Assembly: GCF_001544355.1 (NCBI RefSeq)
Contig: NZ_BCQI01000010.1
Location: forward strand, 1-64,000
Length of the DNA stretch: 64,000 bases
Origin: Alicyclobacillus acidiphilus NBRC 100859
Lineage (GTDB): Bacteria; Bacillota; Bacilli; Alicyclobacillales; Alicyclobacillaceae
Direction: 5' to 3'
Shown: positions 16,538 to 25,724 of the stretch, piece after piece
How the letters are laid out: each line of letters opens with the position of its first letter
Position numbering within the stretch: the stretch's first letter is position 1
Notes under the pieces: generated by a model
Seen by the model: the letters and a program-made list of their open reading frames with translations, nothing else
The model's database searches: none
Told to the model about the DNA's origin: nothing
Made by a program: the position numbers and the translations under genes

Positions 16538-16582
16538 GGGCGAACTTGGAGCTACTGTGCCGAGTTCGCCCGCGTTGTTTTT
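16538..16582 (+). terminator. terminator after hpf
   Basis: Stem of 12 bp, GGGCGAACTTGG at 16538-16549 paired with CCGAGTTCGCCC at 16560-16571 (one G-T pair), followed within a few bases by GTTGTTTTTG. It closes the flagellar/hpf transcription unit ahead of the secA promoter. Confidence 0.8.
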
Positions 16583-16635
16583 GCCCAAACGAGGCCGTTT
16601 TCCGGCTGTGCGGCGAGTTGCCTGATTTCTACAGG

Positions 16636-16665
16636 TTGTTATATGTGTAACAGCTACGGTACAAT
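16636..16665 (+). promoter_or_regulatory. SigA-type promoter of secA
   Basis: TTGTTA at 16636-16641, an 18-base spacer, and TACAAT at 16660-16665. Transcription would begin about 40 bases before the secA start codon. Confidence 0.6.
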
Positions 16666-16712
16666 CCTATATTAGAGCATCAAGTGAATTTCTATGGGGG
16701 TGTAACCGTTCG

Positions 16713-19103
16713 GTGGGACTCCTCAAACAAGTCTTTAACGCGAACGAACGTGATATTGCGCGGTTGCGTCGCAAAGTCGACAGAATCAACGCGCTCGAGT
16801 CTCAATATGAATCTATGTCGGATGACGAACTGAAATCGATGACTCCGGCGTTCCGGGAACGGCTGGCCAACGGCGAGAAGCTGGACAACCTGTTGCCGGA
16901 AGCGTTTGCTGTCATGCGCGAAGCCGCCAAACGCGTCTTCGGCCAGCGCCACTACGACGTCCAGTTGATGGGTGGTATCGTCCTGCACGAAGGACGGGTC
17001 GCCGAGATGAAGACTGGTGAGGGTAAAACCTTGGTGGCGACTTTGCCGTCGTATCTGAATGGCCTGACAGGAGAAGGCGTGCACGTTGTGACCGTCAACG
17101 ACTATCTGGCGAAGCGCGACGCAGACTTTACAGGCCAAGTGCATCGCTTTATGGGTTTGACTGTCGGCTATAACGGCCACGATATGACGCAAGCGCAGAA
17201 GCGTGAAGCGTACGCGGCCGATATTACGTACGGTACGAACAACGAGTTCGGTTTTGACTATCTGCGTGACAATATGGTGATGTCAGCCAGCGACATGGTG
17301 CAGCGCAAGTTGCATTTCGCCATTGTCGACGAAGTCGACTCGATTCTCATCGACGAAGCGCGTACGCCGCTTATCATCTCCGGTCCGGCCGAAAAATCGG
17401 CGGATTTGTATTTTCGGACGGACTTGTTCGTGCGCCGATTGCGTCAGGGAGAAGATTACGAGATCGACGAAAAGATGCGGACCGCCAACCTGACCGACCA
17501 AGGTGTCGCCAAGGCGGAAGCCTACTTCCGCGTCAACAATTTGTTCGATCCCGACAATGTCACCATCATGCACCACATCACGCAGGCCTTGAAGGCGCAC
17601 GGGTTGATGCATCGAGATCAGGACTATGTCGTGATCGACGACGAAATTTGCATCGTCGACGAATTTACGGGCCGTCTCATGGAAGGTCGCCGCTACAGCG
17701 AAGGCTTGCACCAGGCGATTGAGGCCAAAGAGGGCGTCCGGGTGCAGAACGAATCGAAGACGTTGGCGACCATCACCTTGCAGAATTACTTCCGCATGTA
17801 TGAAAAGCTGTCAGGCATGACGGGTACGGCGAAGACGGAAGAGAAAGAATTCATCGAGATCTACGGCATGGATGTCGTCTGTATCCCAACGAACCGACCG
17901 CTGGCGCGTAAAGATTTGGGCGACGTCATCTACAAGACCGAGCGTGCCAAATTCAACGCGGTGGTCTCCGATGTCGCGCAGCGTCACGCGCTCGGCCAGC
18001 CTGTGTTGGTCGGCACGACCGACATCGACAAATCTGAAATCGTCTCGGATCTCCTCCGGCAGCGTGGCATTCCGCATCAGGTGCTCAACGCCAAGCACCA
18101 TGCGCGCGAGGCCGAGATCGTGGCAATGGCTGGACAGAAGGGCATGGTCACCATCGCGACGAACATGGCCGGACGCGGTACGGACATCCTGCTCGGTGAA
18201 GGTGTTCCAGAACTTGGGGGCCTGCACATTATCGGCACGGAGCGGCACGAAAGCCGCCGCATCGATAATCAGTTGCGCGGTCGTGCCGGACGCCAGGGCG
18301 ATCCGGGTTCGTCACAGTTCTTCCTGTCTCTCGAGGACGAACTGCTGCGATTGTTCGGATCGGACAATATCAAGCGGTTGATGGATCGCCTCGGGCTCGA
18401 AGAGGATCAACCGATTGAGCACCCGATGCTGACTGGAGCGATGGAGCGGGCGCAGAAGAAGGTCGAGGGCAACAACTACGACCTTCGCAAACACGTGTTG
18501 CGCTACGACGACGTGTTGAACAAACAGCGTGAGGTCATCTATCGCCAGCGCCGCGAAATTCTCGAGCGCGACAATCTCAAGGAGATTGTCGAAGGAATGA
18601 CCAAAGATCTCATCGATCACATGCTTGAGGTCTACTGTTCTGAGGAACAGATTCCGGAGGACTGGGATATTCCGACGCTCATCGGCTACGCGGAACACCA
18701 TTTCCTGAATCCAGGTCAGGTGCAGGAAGCGGATCTGCGGAAGCTCGAACGTGAAGAACTGCGCGAGAAGTTGACCGCGTTGGCGAAGGAGAACTACGAA
18801 GCTCGCGAAGCGGAACTTGGCGAGTTTATGCGTGAACTGGAGCGCATCGTGCTGTTGCGCGCCGTGGATTCGAAGTGGATGGACCATATCGACGCGATGG
18901 ACCAGTTCCGTCAAGGTGTCCATCTGAGATCGTACGGCCAGACCGATCCGCTGGTAATTTACCAGAAGGAAGGTTTCGAGATGTTCGAAGCCATGATCCA
19001 CTCGATTGAAGAAGAGGTCGTCCTATATGTGTACAAAGCGACGCTTCAAGCGGTGCCGCAGCCGATTCCGGTACATGACACGGTGCCGCTGCAGGGCGGT
19101 TGA
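16713..19103 (+). CDS. secA: preprotein translocase ATPase SecA, lacking the C-terminal SEC-C zinc tail
   Basis: 796 residues. Walker A is in [14 protein letters not shown], the DEAD-type box in [16 protein letters not shown] and motif VI in [15 protein letters not shown], followed by the helical scaffold and wing domains. SecA drives exported proteins through SecYEG. The Bacillus protein has about 840 residues and ends with a linker and a CxCxSGxxxxxCH metal site that binds SecB or ribosomes; this one stops at [11 protein letters not shown], before such a tail, and no SEC-C motif is seen in the next 200 bases. GTG start. A hairpin (GCGAGTC ttg GACTCGC, 19108-19124) follows directly. Confidence 0.96.
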   Translation: MGLLKQVFNANERDIARLRRKVDRINALESQYESMSDDELKSMTPAFRERLANGEKLDNLLPEAFAVMREAAKRVFGQRHYDVQLMGGIVLHEGRVAEMKTGEGKTLVATLPSYLNGLTGEGVHVVTVNDYLAKRDADFTGQVHRFMGLTVGYNGHDMTQAQKREAYAADITYGTNNEFGFDYLRDNMVMSASDMVQRKLHFAIVDEVDSILIDEARTPLIISGPAEKSADLYFRTDLFVRRLRQGEDYEIDEKMRTANLTDQGVAKAEAYFRVNNLFDPDNVTIMHHITQALKAHGLMHRDQDYVVIDDEICIVDEFTGRLMEGRRYSEGLHQAIEAKEGVRVQNESKTLATITLQNYFRMYEKLSGMTGTAKTEEKEFIEIYGMDVVCIPTNRPLARKDLGDVIYKTERAKFNAVVSDVAQRHALGQPVLVGTTDIDKSEIVSDLLRQRGIPHQVLNAKHHAREAEIVAMAGQKGMVTIATNMAGRGTDILLGEGVPELGGLHIIGTERHESRRIDNQLRGRAGRQGDPGSSQFFLSLEDELLRLFGSDNIKRLMDRLGLEEDQPIEHPMLTGAMERAQKKVEGNNYDLRKHVLRYDDVLNKQREVIYRQRREILERDNLKEIVEGMTKDLIDHMLEVYCSEEQIPEDWDIPTLIGYAEHHFLNPGQVQEADLRKLEREELREKLTALAKENYEAREAELGEFMRELERIVLLRAVDSKWMDHIDAMDQFRQGVHLRSYGQTDPLVIYQKEGFEMFEAMIHSIEEEVVLYVYKATLQAVPQPIPVHDTVPLQGG

Positions 19104-19190
19104 TGAGGCGAGTCTTGGACTCGCTTGGCATCTCGGTTCTTGAGCGACGACGTTCGAGAGCCACGACTTTCGAGTGTGAATCGGTGGGGT

Positions 19191-19212
19191 GGGCGCGGAA
19201 TTGACCGCGCCC
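19191..19212. terminator. GC-rich hairpin between secA and prfB
   Basis: Perfect 8-bp stem GGGCGCGG (19191-19198) and CCGCGCCC (19205-19212) with a 6-base loop. No T tract follows, so it could be a weak or factor-aided terminator or just an mRNA 3' structure. Confidence 0.45.
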
Positions 19213-19325
19213 GTCGTGCGTACATGCAGGTTGTGAGCTTGGCAATCACGATTTCCGAATCAATTTGATACAATAAGCAGCGGTGTGGGAATTGTCGTGA
19301 GAAGACAGAATGGGAGTGACTTGGT

Positions 19326-20472
19326 TTGGCTGAGACATTCGGTGAACTTCGCCAAGAATTGAAGACTATGGCTACACGGTTAGCGGACTTCGGGAGGTCT
19401 CTTTGACGTCCCAAACAAGGAAAACCGAATTGCGACGTTAGAATCGTTGATGACGGCGCCGGATTTTTGGGATGATCAAACGAAAGCGCAAAAGATCATC
19501 GGCGAGTTGAATGGCCTGAAGGCCGTCGTTGACAAGATGCGGGAAATGACGGCTCTGCATGCGGATACGGAGGTTGCCCTGCAGCTCGCGCAAGAGGAGA
19601 ACGATCAGGACTTGTTCGCGGAAGCGAACGAGATGGCCGCGAAATTGCGTGAAGAAATCGATTCATTCGAGCTGGAGCTGATGCTGTCCGGCGAATACGA
19701 CGCCAACAACGCGATTCTCGAACTGCACCCAGGTGCAGGCGGAACAGAATCGCAGGACTGGGCGTCCATTTTGCTGCGCATGTATACCCGTTGGGCTGAA
19801 GACCATGGGTACAAAGTGGAAGTGTTGGACTACCAGCCCGGCGACGAAGCGGGGATCAAGAGCGTCACGCTCATGATCAAAGGCCACAACGCCTACGGGT
19901 ATTTGAAGGCGGAAAAGGGCGTCCATCGCCTCGTGCGCATTTCGCCGTTCGATTCTTCCGGCCGGCGGCACACGTCGTTTGCGTCCGTGGATGTGATCCC
20001 AGAGATTACCGAAGAAGATACCACCATCGAAGTCAGGCCGGAAGACCTGCGGATCGACACGTATCGATCCACCGGCGCCGGTGGACAGCACGTCAACACG
20101 ACGGACTCTGCCGTTCGCATCACGCACTTGCCGACAGGAATCGTCGTGAGCTGCCAAAGCGAGCGATCTCAGATTCAGAACCGCGCGGTCGCGATGGACT
20201 TGCTGAAAGCCCGTCTCGCCGCGAAGCGGCGTGAGGAACGCGAGGCGGAACTGGCGGAATTGCGCGGGGAACAGAAGGATATTGCGTGGGGCAGTCAAAT
20301 TCGCTCCTACGTGTTCCACCCGTATTCCATGGTGAAAGATCATCGGACCAATGAAGAGATCGGCAATGTCCATGCGGTCGTGGACGGTTTGCTCGATCCA
20401 TTTATCAACGCGTATCTGCGCTGGCAACTGGCTCGTGAACAAGCTCGAGAGGCTGCGCAGTCAGACGCGTAA
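19326..20472 (+). CDS. prfB: peptide chain release factor 2 (programmed +1 frameshift)
   Basis: RF2, which ends translation at UGA and UAA. The first 26 codons, from TTG 19326, read [26 protein letters not shown] and hit an in-frame UGA at 19404-19406 in the slippery CTT-TGA-C. A GGGAGG Shine-Dalgarno-like element sits just upstream (19392-19397). After a +1 shift the frame continues [15 protein letters not shown] and runs to 20472, with the catalytic GGQ motif (TGAGGQHVN) and a conserved C-terminus. The shift autoregulates RF2: little RF2 means slow UGA termination and more shifting. Confidence 0.95.
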
Positions 20473-20625
20473 AGGCGTGATCGGCAGCAGGGAGACTTCG
20501 CCAGGGAATCCCTGCGTCTATCCATATATTACCTCTCGCCAACTGTATGATGAGGCTTCCTTGTTGTACAATGAGACGGGAGTATATAAGTGGTGTTTGA
20601 ACCGATTGCGAATGGGATGGTTCGC

Positions 20626-22227
20626 ATGGGAGCGTTCAAACAACCTACACGAGAGATTGGGGAAGTGGTTGGAGTGGAGAATCAGACACACGCTCGGCAA
20701 TTGCCGCCAAATGTCTTTGTGCTGTTCGGTGCGACTGGTGACCTTGCGCACCGCAAGTTGTTTCCCGCACTGTACCAGTTGGAAAAGAAAAACCTGCTTC
20801 CAGATGGCGTAAGCATCGTGGGAACGGCGCGCCGTGACTATACGACGGAAACGTTCCGCGACGAAGTGCACAAGGCGCTCCTGTCCTTCATCAAGGAAGG
20901 CGTGGAGGAGGATGTGTGGAGCCGGTTTTCGCAGCGCGTCCATTACATTCCGGGCAATGTGGACAAAGAAGAAGATTTTCGCCGTTTGTACGACTTCGTG
21001 CTAGATATCGAAAAGCAAAAGGACCATGGTGGGAACCGTCTGTTCTATCTGTCGATGGCGCCTCGTTTCTTTGGCGAGACGGCATTGTTCTTGAAAAAAG
21101 TGGGTCTGGCGGACACCAAGGGGTGGCGTCGACTCATTATCGAAAAGCCGTTCGGTCACGACTACAAGTCGGCTGCCGAGCTCAATGAGCAGTTGGCGTC
21201 GGCGTTTGCCGAAGAGGAAATCTACCGGATCGATCACTATCTCGGCAAGGAAATGGTGCAAAACATTGAGGTCATCCGTTTTGCCAATTCGATGTTCGAG
21301 CCGCTGTGGGACAATCGATCCATCGCTTCTGTCCAAATCACGTCGAGTGAAACGGTTGGGGTCGAAGACCGCGCTTCGTACTATGAGACGTCTGGCGCAC
21401 TTCGCGATATGGTCCAGAACCACATGCTGCAGATGGTCATGATGACCGCGATGGAACCGCCAAGCCGCCTACATACCGAAGCTATCCGCGACGAAAAGGT
21501 GAAGGTGCTTCGTTCGTTGCGCATGTACAAGGAAAACGAGGTCGCCGACTACGTCGTACGCGGTCAATACAGCGCTGGCGAGATGAATGGCAAGCCTGTG
21601 CCGGGCTACCTCGAAGAACCAGGTGTTGCGCCTGATTCCAAGACCGAGACGTTCATCGCGGCGAAGCTGTTCATCGACAACTTCCGCTGGGCAGGTGTGC
21701 CGTTCTACATCCGTACCGGTAAGCGGATGCCCGTGAAATCGACCGAGATCGTGATCCAGTTTAGAAACATGCCGAAACACCTGTACTTCAACCAGGACGG
21801 AAATCTTGGCCCGAACCTGTTGGTCATTCGCATCAACCCGGTTGAAGGCATGTATATGCAGATGAATGTCAAACGGCCCGGCACCGACAACGTCGTCGTG
21901 CCGATCGCGATGGAATTCAGCCAATCGGCAGACAAGTCTCCGGAAGCGTACGAGCGCCTGCTGCACGACGCGATGTTGGGCGATTCGACCTACTTCACGC
22001 GTTGGGACGAAGTGTCTCTTGCATGGAAATTTGTCGATCCCATCGCGAACGCGTTCCAGAACAACTCGGTGCCCTTGCACACATATCCGGCAGGCCAGTG
22101 GGGACCGCAAGCGGCGCACGATCTCGTCAAAGAGCAGCCAGGGCTGTGGTGGCCGTTGTACGGTTCGGAATCACCGACATCGAATCTGGAGCATGCCAAG
22201 GGCCAGCCTATCGAGGTGAAACGATAA
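20626..22227 (+). CDS. zwf: glucose-6-phosphate 1-dehydrogenase
   Basis: About 533 residues. The NADP-binding motif [17 protein letters not shown] is near the N-terminus; the active-site signature RIDHYLGKE and the substrate-binding RLIIEKPFG are present. It oxidises glucose 6-phosphate to 6-phosphogluconolactone, the first step of the oxidative pentose phosphate pathway, giving NADPH. The start is uncertain: GTG 20590, ATG 20626 (after GGGATGG) and GTG 20674 are all in frame, and homologues usually start 10-15 residues before FGATGD, which favours the later ones. The stop codon is immediately followed by the next gene's ATG. Confidence 0.93.
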   Translation: MGAFKQPTREIGEVVGVENQTHARQLPPNVFVLFGATGDLAHRKLFPALYQLEKKNLLPDGVSIVGTARRDYTTETFRDEVHKALLSFIKEGVEEDVWSRFSQRVHYIPGNVDKEEDFRRLYDFVLDIEKQKDHGGNRLFYLSMAPRFFGETALFLKKVGLADTKGWRRLIIEKPFGHDYKSAAELNEQLASAFAEEEIYRIDHYLGKEMVQNIEVIRFANSMFEPLWDNRSIASVQITSSETVGVEDRASYYETSGALRDMVQNHMLQMVMMTAMEPPSRLHTEAIRDEKVKVLRSLRMYKENEVADYVVRGQYSAGEMNGKPVPGYLEEPGVAPDSKTETFIAAKLFIDNFRWAGVPFYIRTGKRMPVKSTEIVIQFRNMPKHLYFNQDGNLGPNLLVIRINPVEGMYMQMNVKRPGTDNVVVPIAMEFSQSADKSPEAYERLLHDAMLGDSTYFTRWDEVSLAWKFVDPIANAFQNNSVPLHTYPAGQWGPQAAHDLVKEQPGLWWPLYGSESPTSNLEHAKGQPIEVKR

Positions 22228-22866
22228 ATGGCGAAGATGTACGACATCAGCATGCTGATTCATCCAGACATGCAAGTGTACAAAAACAAGGACGAAAAGC
22301 GTCCTTCGTTTGAGACGACATCGGATTTTCAAACAGGCAGCGCGCATGAGACGAAGATCCACATGGATGCGCACACAGGCACCCACATCGACGCCGAGCT
22401 GCACATGGTGCCGAATGGTCGGACGATTGAGGCGGTCGGATTGGAGAAACTGGTCCGGACCTGCCGCGTGATCGATCTGACCGGTGTCACCGGCGGCATC
22501 ACGAAGGCGGATCTCGAGCCGCACCAACCGAAAGCGGGCGAATTCCTGCTGTTCAAGACACGCAATTCGTTCGAGGAAGAATTCAACTTCGAATTCGTCT
22601 ATTTGGCTGCCGATGGCGCAAACTATTTGGCTGACATCGGAATTGCGGGCGTCGGCGTCGACGGGCTTGGCGTCGAACGGGCGCAGCCCGATCACGAAAC
22701 GCACGTCGCGTTGCTCACGAAGGACATTGTCATCATCGAGGGACTTCGCCTGAAGGATGTTTCACCAGGCGAGTACTTCATGGTCGCACTGCCGCTGAAG
22801 ATGACAGGCATCGATGCCGCTCCAGCGCGCGTGGTGCTGTTTGAGGGCGTTGGCAGCCTTGGCTGA
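22228..22866 (+). CDS. cyclase-family metal-dependent hydrolase (kynurenine formamidase-like)
   Basis: 212 residues of the cyclase/arylformamidase fold. The metal-binding signature HxGTHxD appears as DAHTGTHIDAELHM (about residues 49-62), and further conserved positions include ADGANYLADIGIAGVGVDGLGVE. Relatives hydrolyse N-formylkynurenine or similar amides or lactones; the substrate cannot be read from sequence. It begins on the base after the zwf stop, so it is probably translated from the zwf mRNA. No tryptophan-degradation genes are nearby, which argues against a clear kynurenine role. Confidence 0.8.
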   Translation: MAKMYDISMLIHPDMQVYKNKDEKRPSFETTSDFQTGSAHETKIHMDAHTGTHIDAELHMVPNGRTIEAVGLEKLVRTCRVIDLTGVTGGITKADLEPHQPKAGEFLLFKTRNSFEEEFNFEFVYLAADGANYLADIGIAGVGVDGLGVERAQPDHETHVALLTKDIVIIEGLRLKDVSPGEYFMVALPLKMTGIDAAPARVVLFEGVGSLG

Positions 22867-23590
22867 CGCGATTCAACCGCCGTTTGTGGTGGCGGTGATT
22901 GAAGACGACGAACAATTGGCGAGCGCTTTGGCTCGCCAATTGGCGCGTTACGAGTTTGAGCCGGTTTTGCTGGATTGCCGCCAAGATCTGGTGGCCGCTG
23001 TGGGTGAAACGTCACCGCACGCGATTCTGCTGGATATCAATTTGCCCAAATACGACGGATTCTATTGGTGCCGCCGTATCCGCGAGACGAGCGTGGCGCC
23101 CATCATCTTTGTGTCGGCACGAAACGCTGGGATGGATCAGGTCTTTGCCCTCGACAACGGCGGCGACGACTATGTCGTCAAACCGTTCGACATGGATGTG
23201 CTGGTCGCGAAACTCCGCGCGCAGATACGAAGAGCGTACGGAGAGTACGCGATGCAGCCCGAGTCGGTCGCGACCCGAAACCGCACTTCGGACGTCTTGG
23301 TCTGGGGCGAAGTTCAACTGAACCTTCGCCGCATGCAGGTTGGTGTTGAGGGGCAATGGACAAGCCTGACCAAAACAGAGTTGGAACTTCTGCGCATGCT
23401 GATGGAAGCCAAAGGCGGCGTGGTTTCGCGGGAAGATTTGCTCAACGCAATTTGGGACGATACGGACTTTGTCGACGACAACACGCTCACCGTCAACGTC
23501 GCGCGCGTGCGCAGGCGGCTCGCGGTACTTGGCGTCGAGGATTTGATCCATACGGTTCGCGGTGCAGGTTATCAATTGGCTTCGCGCTAG
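22859..23590 (+). CDS. BceR-type response regulator
   Basis: About 243 residues. The receiver domain has acidic residues in VIEDDE, phospho-acceptor D59 (ILLDINLPKYDG) and VVKPF; the C-terminal OmpR winged helix ends with IHTVRGAGYQL. With the adjacent short kinase and ABC transporter it forms a Bce-type antimicrobial-peptide sensing and detoxification module, in which the transporter is the sensor and the regulator switches on its own genes. I start it at TTG 22859, overlapping the previous gene's end; the frame is open back to 22814. Confidence 0.85.
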   Translation: MADAIQPPFVVAVIEDDEQLASALARQLARYEFEPVLLDCRQDLVAAVGETSPHAILLDINLPKYDGFYWCRRIRETSVAPIIFVSARNAGMDQVFALDNGGDDYVVKPFDMDVLVAKLRAQIRRAYGEYAMQPESVATRNRTSDVLVWGEVQLNLRRMQVGVEGQWTSLTKTELELLRMLMEAKGGVVSREDLLNAIWDDTDFVDDNTLTVNVARVRRRLAVLGVEDLIHTVRGAGYQLASR

Positions 23591-23673
23591 ACATATCAGG
23601 CATAGGCCGCCGGTTATCCATCCAGTCGCTCACGTCATTCACCAGCGGCGCTGACGAGGGAGATGGCACGCGT

Positions 23674-24825
23674 ATGCCCACACTTCGACTCTATCTTCGC
23701 GACATCTGGATACCGTACAGCCTGACCGTGATCGGCGCGCTGTTCGGAATCGGTGTGGTCTGGCTGGCCGCCATCGGTGCCAGTGGCCGCGCCCATCCTA
23801 TCGACCTTTGGGATATTCTCTACGGACTCTTTCTCTCCATTCTTGCCTCGAGTTTCGGTTTCACCATGCATTACGTGCGGCGCCGCCGGTTTCTGTGCGC
23901 TGTGCTCACACAATTGGAATCGCTGCAGGCCATCGACGAGGTCGAAAGGTTGAAACGAGTCGCGATCTCGCCGGAACACAGCCGGATGATCGAACTGTTG
24001 GACTTATACACAGTCAAGTTCCGGGAAGATTTGCAGCGGATCGAAGCGAAACGGCTGTTCTATGAGCATTTCACCACGCGTTTTGCCCATCAGATGAAGA
24101 CGCCTTTGACGGTGCTTCGCTTGCTTGAGCAGGAGCTGGCGGCAGAAATGGAGCGCGTAGAATCCACCGACTTGCGCCAGATGGTCGATCCGGTGTTCAC
24201 AGGCATGAACACGGAGTTGGCGAAAATCGAGACGACGCTCGACACCATGCTCTACACTGCGCGCCTGCAGTCGTTCTCGTTCGATGCGCACATGTCCAGG
24301 TTTCCTCTGGAGCCGTTCCTGCGCAAACTGGTGAACGAACACAAGACCTCGTGGATTGCCCGCAAAATCTACCCGCGCATCGAGATGGCAGGAAACAGCG
24401 ACATCCATGTGACGTCCGATCCGAAATGGCTGCACTTCGTCTGCGATCAAATTGTCCGAAACGCCTTGCAATACGGATATCGCGTCGACGAAGCTGGCAG
24501 GGCGACCGGGGAATCGGCCGCCTTTGTCATTTCTGTTCGCCATGTGAACGAAGCGACGCACATCGAGTTTCAGGACGAAGGGATTGGCATGAGCCGTCGC
24601 GATCTGCTTCGCATGTTTGAACCGTTCTACACTGGAGAAAACGGGAGATCCCACTCGCGATCCACCGGCATGGGCCTGTATCTGGTGTCTGAAGTGGCCC
24701 AGCGCTTGGGCTTGAAGGTCAGTGCCAAATCCGAGCTTCACAAAGGAACGACCGTGACTGTCACCATTCCCTCCGCTTCGTTTCTCGAGCCGTATCGCCG
24801 TTCGTCGAACGTGACAAAAATGTAA
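23674..24825 (+). CDS. BceS-type intramembrane-sensing histidine kinase
   Basis: About 383 residues. Two membrane helices (about 16-36 and 46-66) are joined by only about 10 residues outside the membrane, the hallmark of intramembrane-sensing kinases. The phosphorylated His is H139 in FAHQMKTPL; the ATPase domain has DEGIGM and STGMGLYL. Such kinases are controlled by the partner ABC transporter. The open frame extends upstream inside the regulator gene, but that part has no domain and 23674 is the first sensible ATG, after GAGGGA. Confidence 0.85.
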   Translation: MPTLRLYLRDIWIPYSLTVIGALFGIGVVWLAAIGASGRAHPIDLWDILYGLFLSILASSFGFTMHYVRRRRFLCAVLTQLESLQAIDEVERLKRVAISPEHSRMIELLDLYTVKFREDLQRIEAKRLFYEHFTTRFAHQMKTPLTVLRLLEQELAAEMERVESTDLRQMVDPVFTGMNTELAKIETTLDTMLYTARLQSFSFDAHMSRFPLEPFLRKLVNEHKTSWIARKIYPRIEMAGNSDIHVTSDPKWLHFVCDQIVRNALQYGYRVDEAGRATGESAAFVISVRHVNEATHIEFQDEGIGMSRRDLLRMFEPFYTGENGRSHSRSTGMGLYLVSEVAQRLGLKVSAKSELHKGTTVTVTIPSASFLEPYRRSSNVTKM

Positions 24826-24947
24826 GGATGCCTCCGTTCATTGTAAGGTTCGGACAGGGCGCCACCGGCCATTGGCGCGCGACAATGAGCGCAAGACGAG
24901 CTTCGTTTCGCGTCTTCGCGCGAATGGAGAGAGGAGTGGCACACGGT

Positions 24948-25724
24948 ATGGCGGTACTTACGGCAAATGGATTAGTCAAAATATACGGCAGTGAGCCAGG
25001 CGCGCTGGTTCACGCGTTGAACGGGATCGATCTCGCCATTGAACTTGGCGAATTTGTCGCCATCATGGGACCGTCCGGCAGCGGCAAGACGACGCTGCTC
25101 AACATCTTGGCCGGATTGGACAAACCGTCCGGCGGGCAGTTGGTCATTGACGGCGAACCTGTGCAGGCGCTCTCTGGCGACGCCCTGGCGTTGTTTCGGC
25201 GCCGCAAGCTAGGCTTCGTCTTCCAGGATTTCAACTTGCTCGACACACTCACACTCGCCGAAAACGTAGCCTTGCCGCTGGCGTTGGACAGGCGCCCTGC
25301 GCGCGAGGTGCGCAAACTGGTGGAGGGCGTCATGGCGCGCTTCGGACTGGAGGAGAGCCAAGGCCGCTATCCGTATGAAGTGTCGGGCGGCCAACAGCAG
25401 CGGACTGCCGTGGCCCGCGCCATTGTGCATCAGCCCGCGTTGGTCCTGGCGGACGAACCGACAGGCAACCTCGACTCCGCCTCGGCGCGCACTTTGCTCG
25501 AAACGTTCGCGACGCTGCACGCGGAAGGCAGTACGACCATCCTCATGGTCACGCATGATCCCATCGCGGCGAGCTACAGCGATCGGATCGTCTTCATCCA
25601 AGACGGGAAAGTCTACAGCAGGCTGGAGCGCGAAGGCACGCGGGAAGCGTTCTTTCAGGAGATTTTGCACACGCTGTCGATCCTGGAGGTGAGCGGCGTT
25701 GACATTCGGCCAACTCGTCCGTAA
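24948..25724 (+). CDS. BceA-type ABC transporter ATP-binding protein
   Basis: About 258 residues, MacB/LolD class. Walker A GPSGSGKT (41-48), the Q-loop region FVFQDFNLLDTLT, signature VSGGQQQR, Walker B LVLADEPTGNLD and the switch His (MVTHD) are all present. It powers the large permease encoded next, with which it overlaps by 26 bases. ATG 24948 is preceded by GAGAGGAG; GTG 24936 is an alternative. Confidence 0.9.
   Translation: MAVLTANGLVKIYGSEPGALVHALNGIDLAIELGEFVAIMGPSGSGKTTLLNILAGLDKPSGGQLVIDGEPVQALSGDALALFRRRKLGFVFQDFNLLDTLTLAENVALPLALDRRPAREVRKLVEGVMARFGLEESQGRYPYEVSGGQQQRTAVARAIVHQPALVLADEPTGNLDSASARTLLETFATLHAEGSTTILMVTHDPIAASYSDRIVFIQDGKVYSRLEREGTREAFFQEILHTLSILEVSGVDIRPTRP

Noticed and set aside
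23356-23673. N-terminal extension of the BceS-type kinase
   Set aside because: It overlaps the response-regulator gene in another frame and is Arg-rich without a domain; the two-helix sensor begins at 23674.
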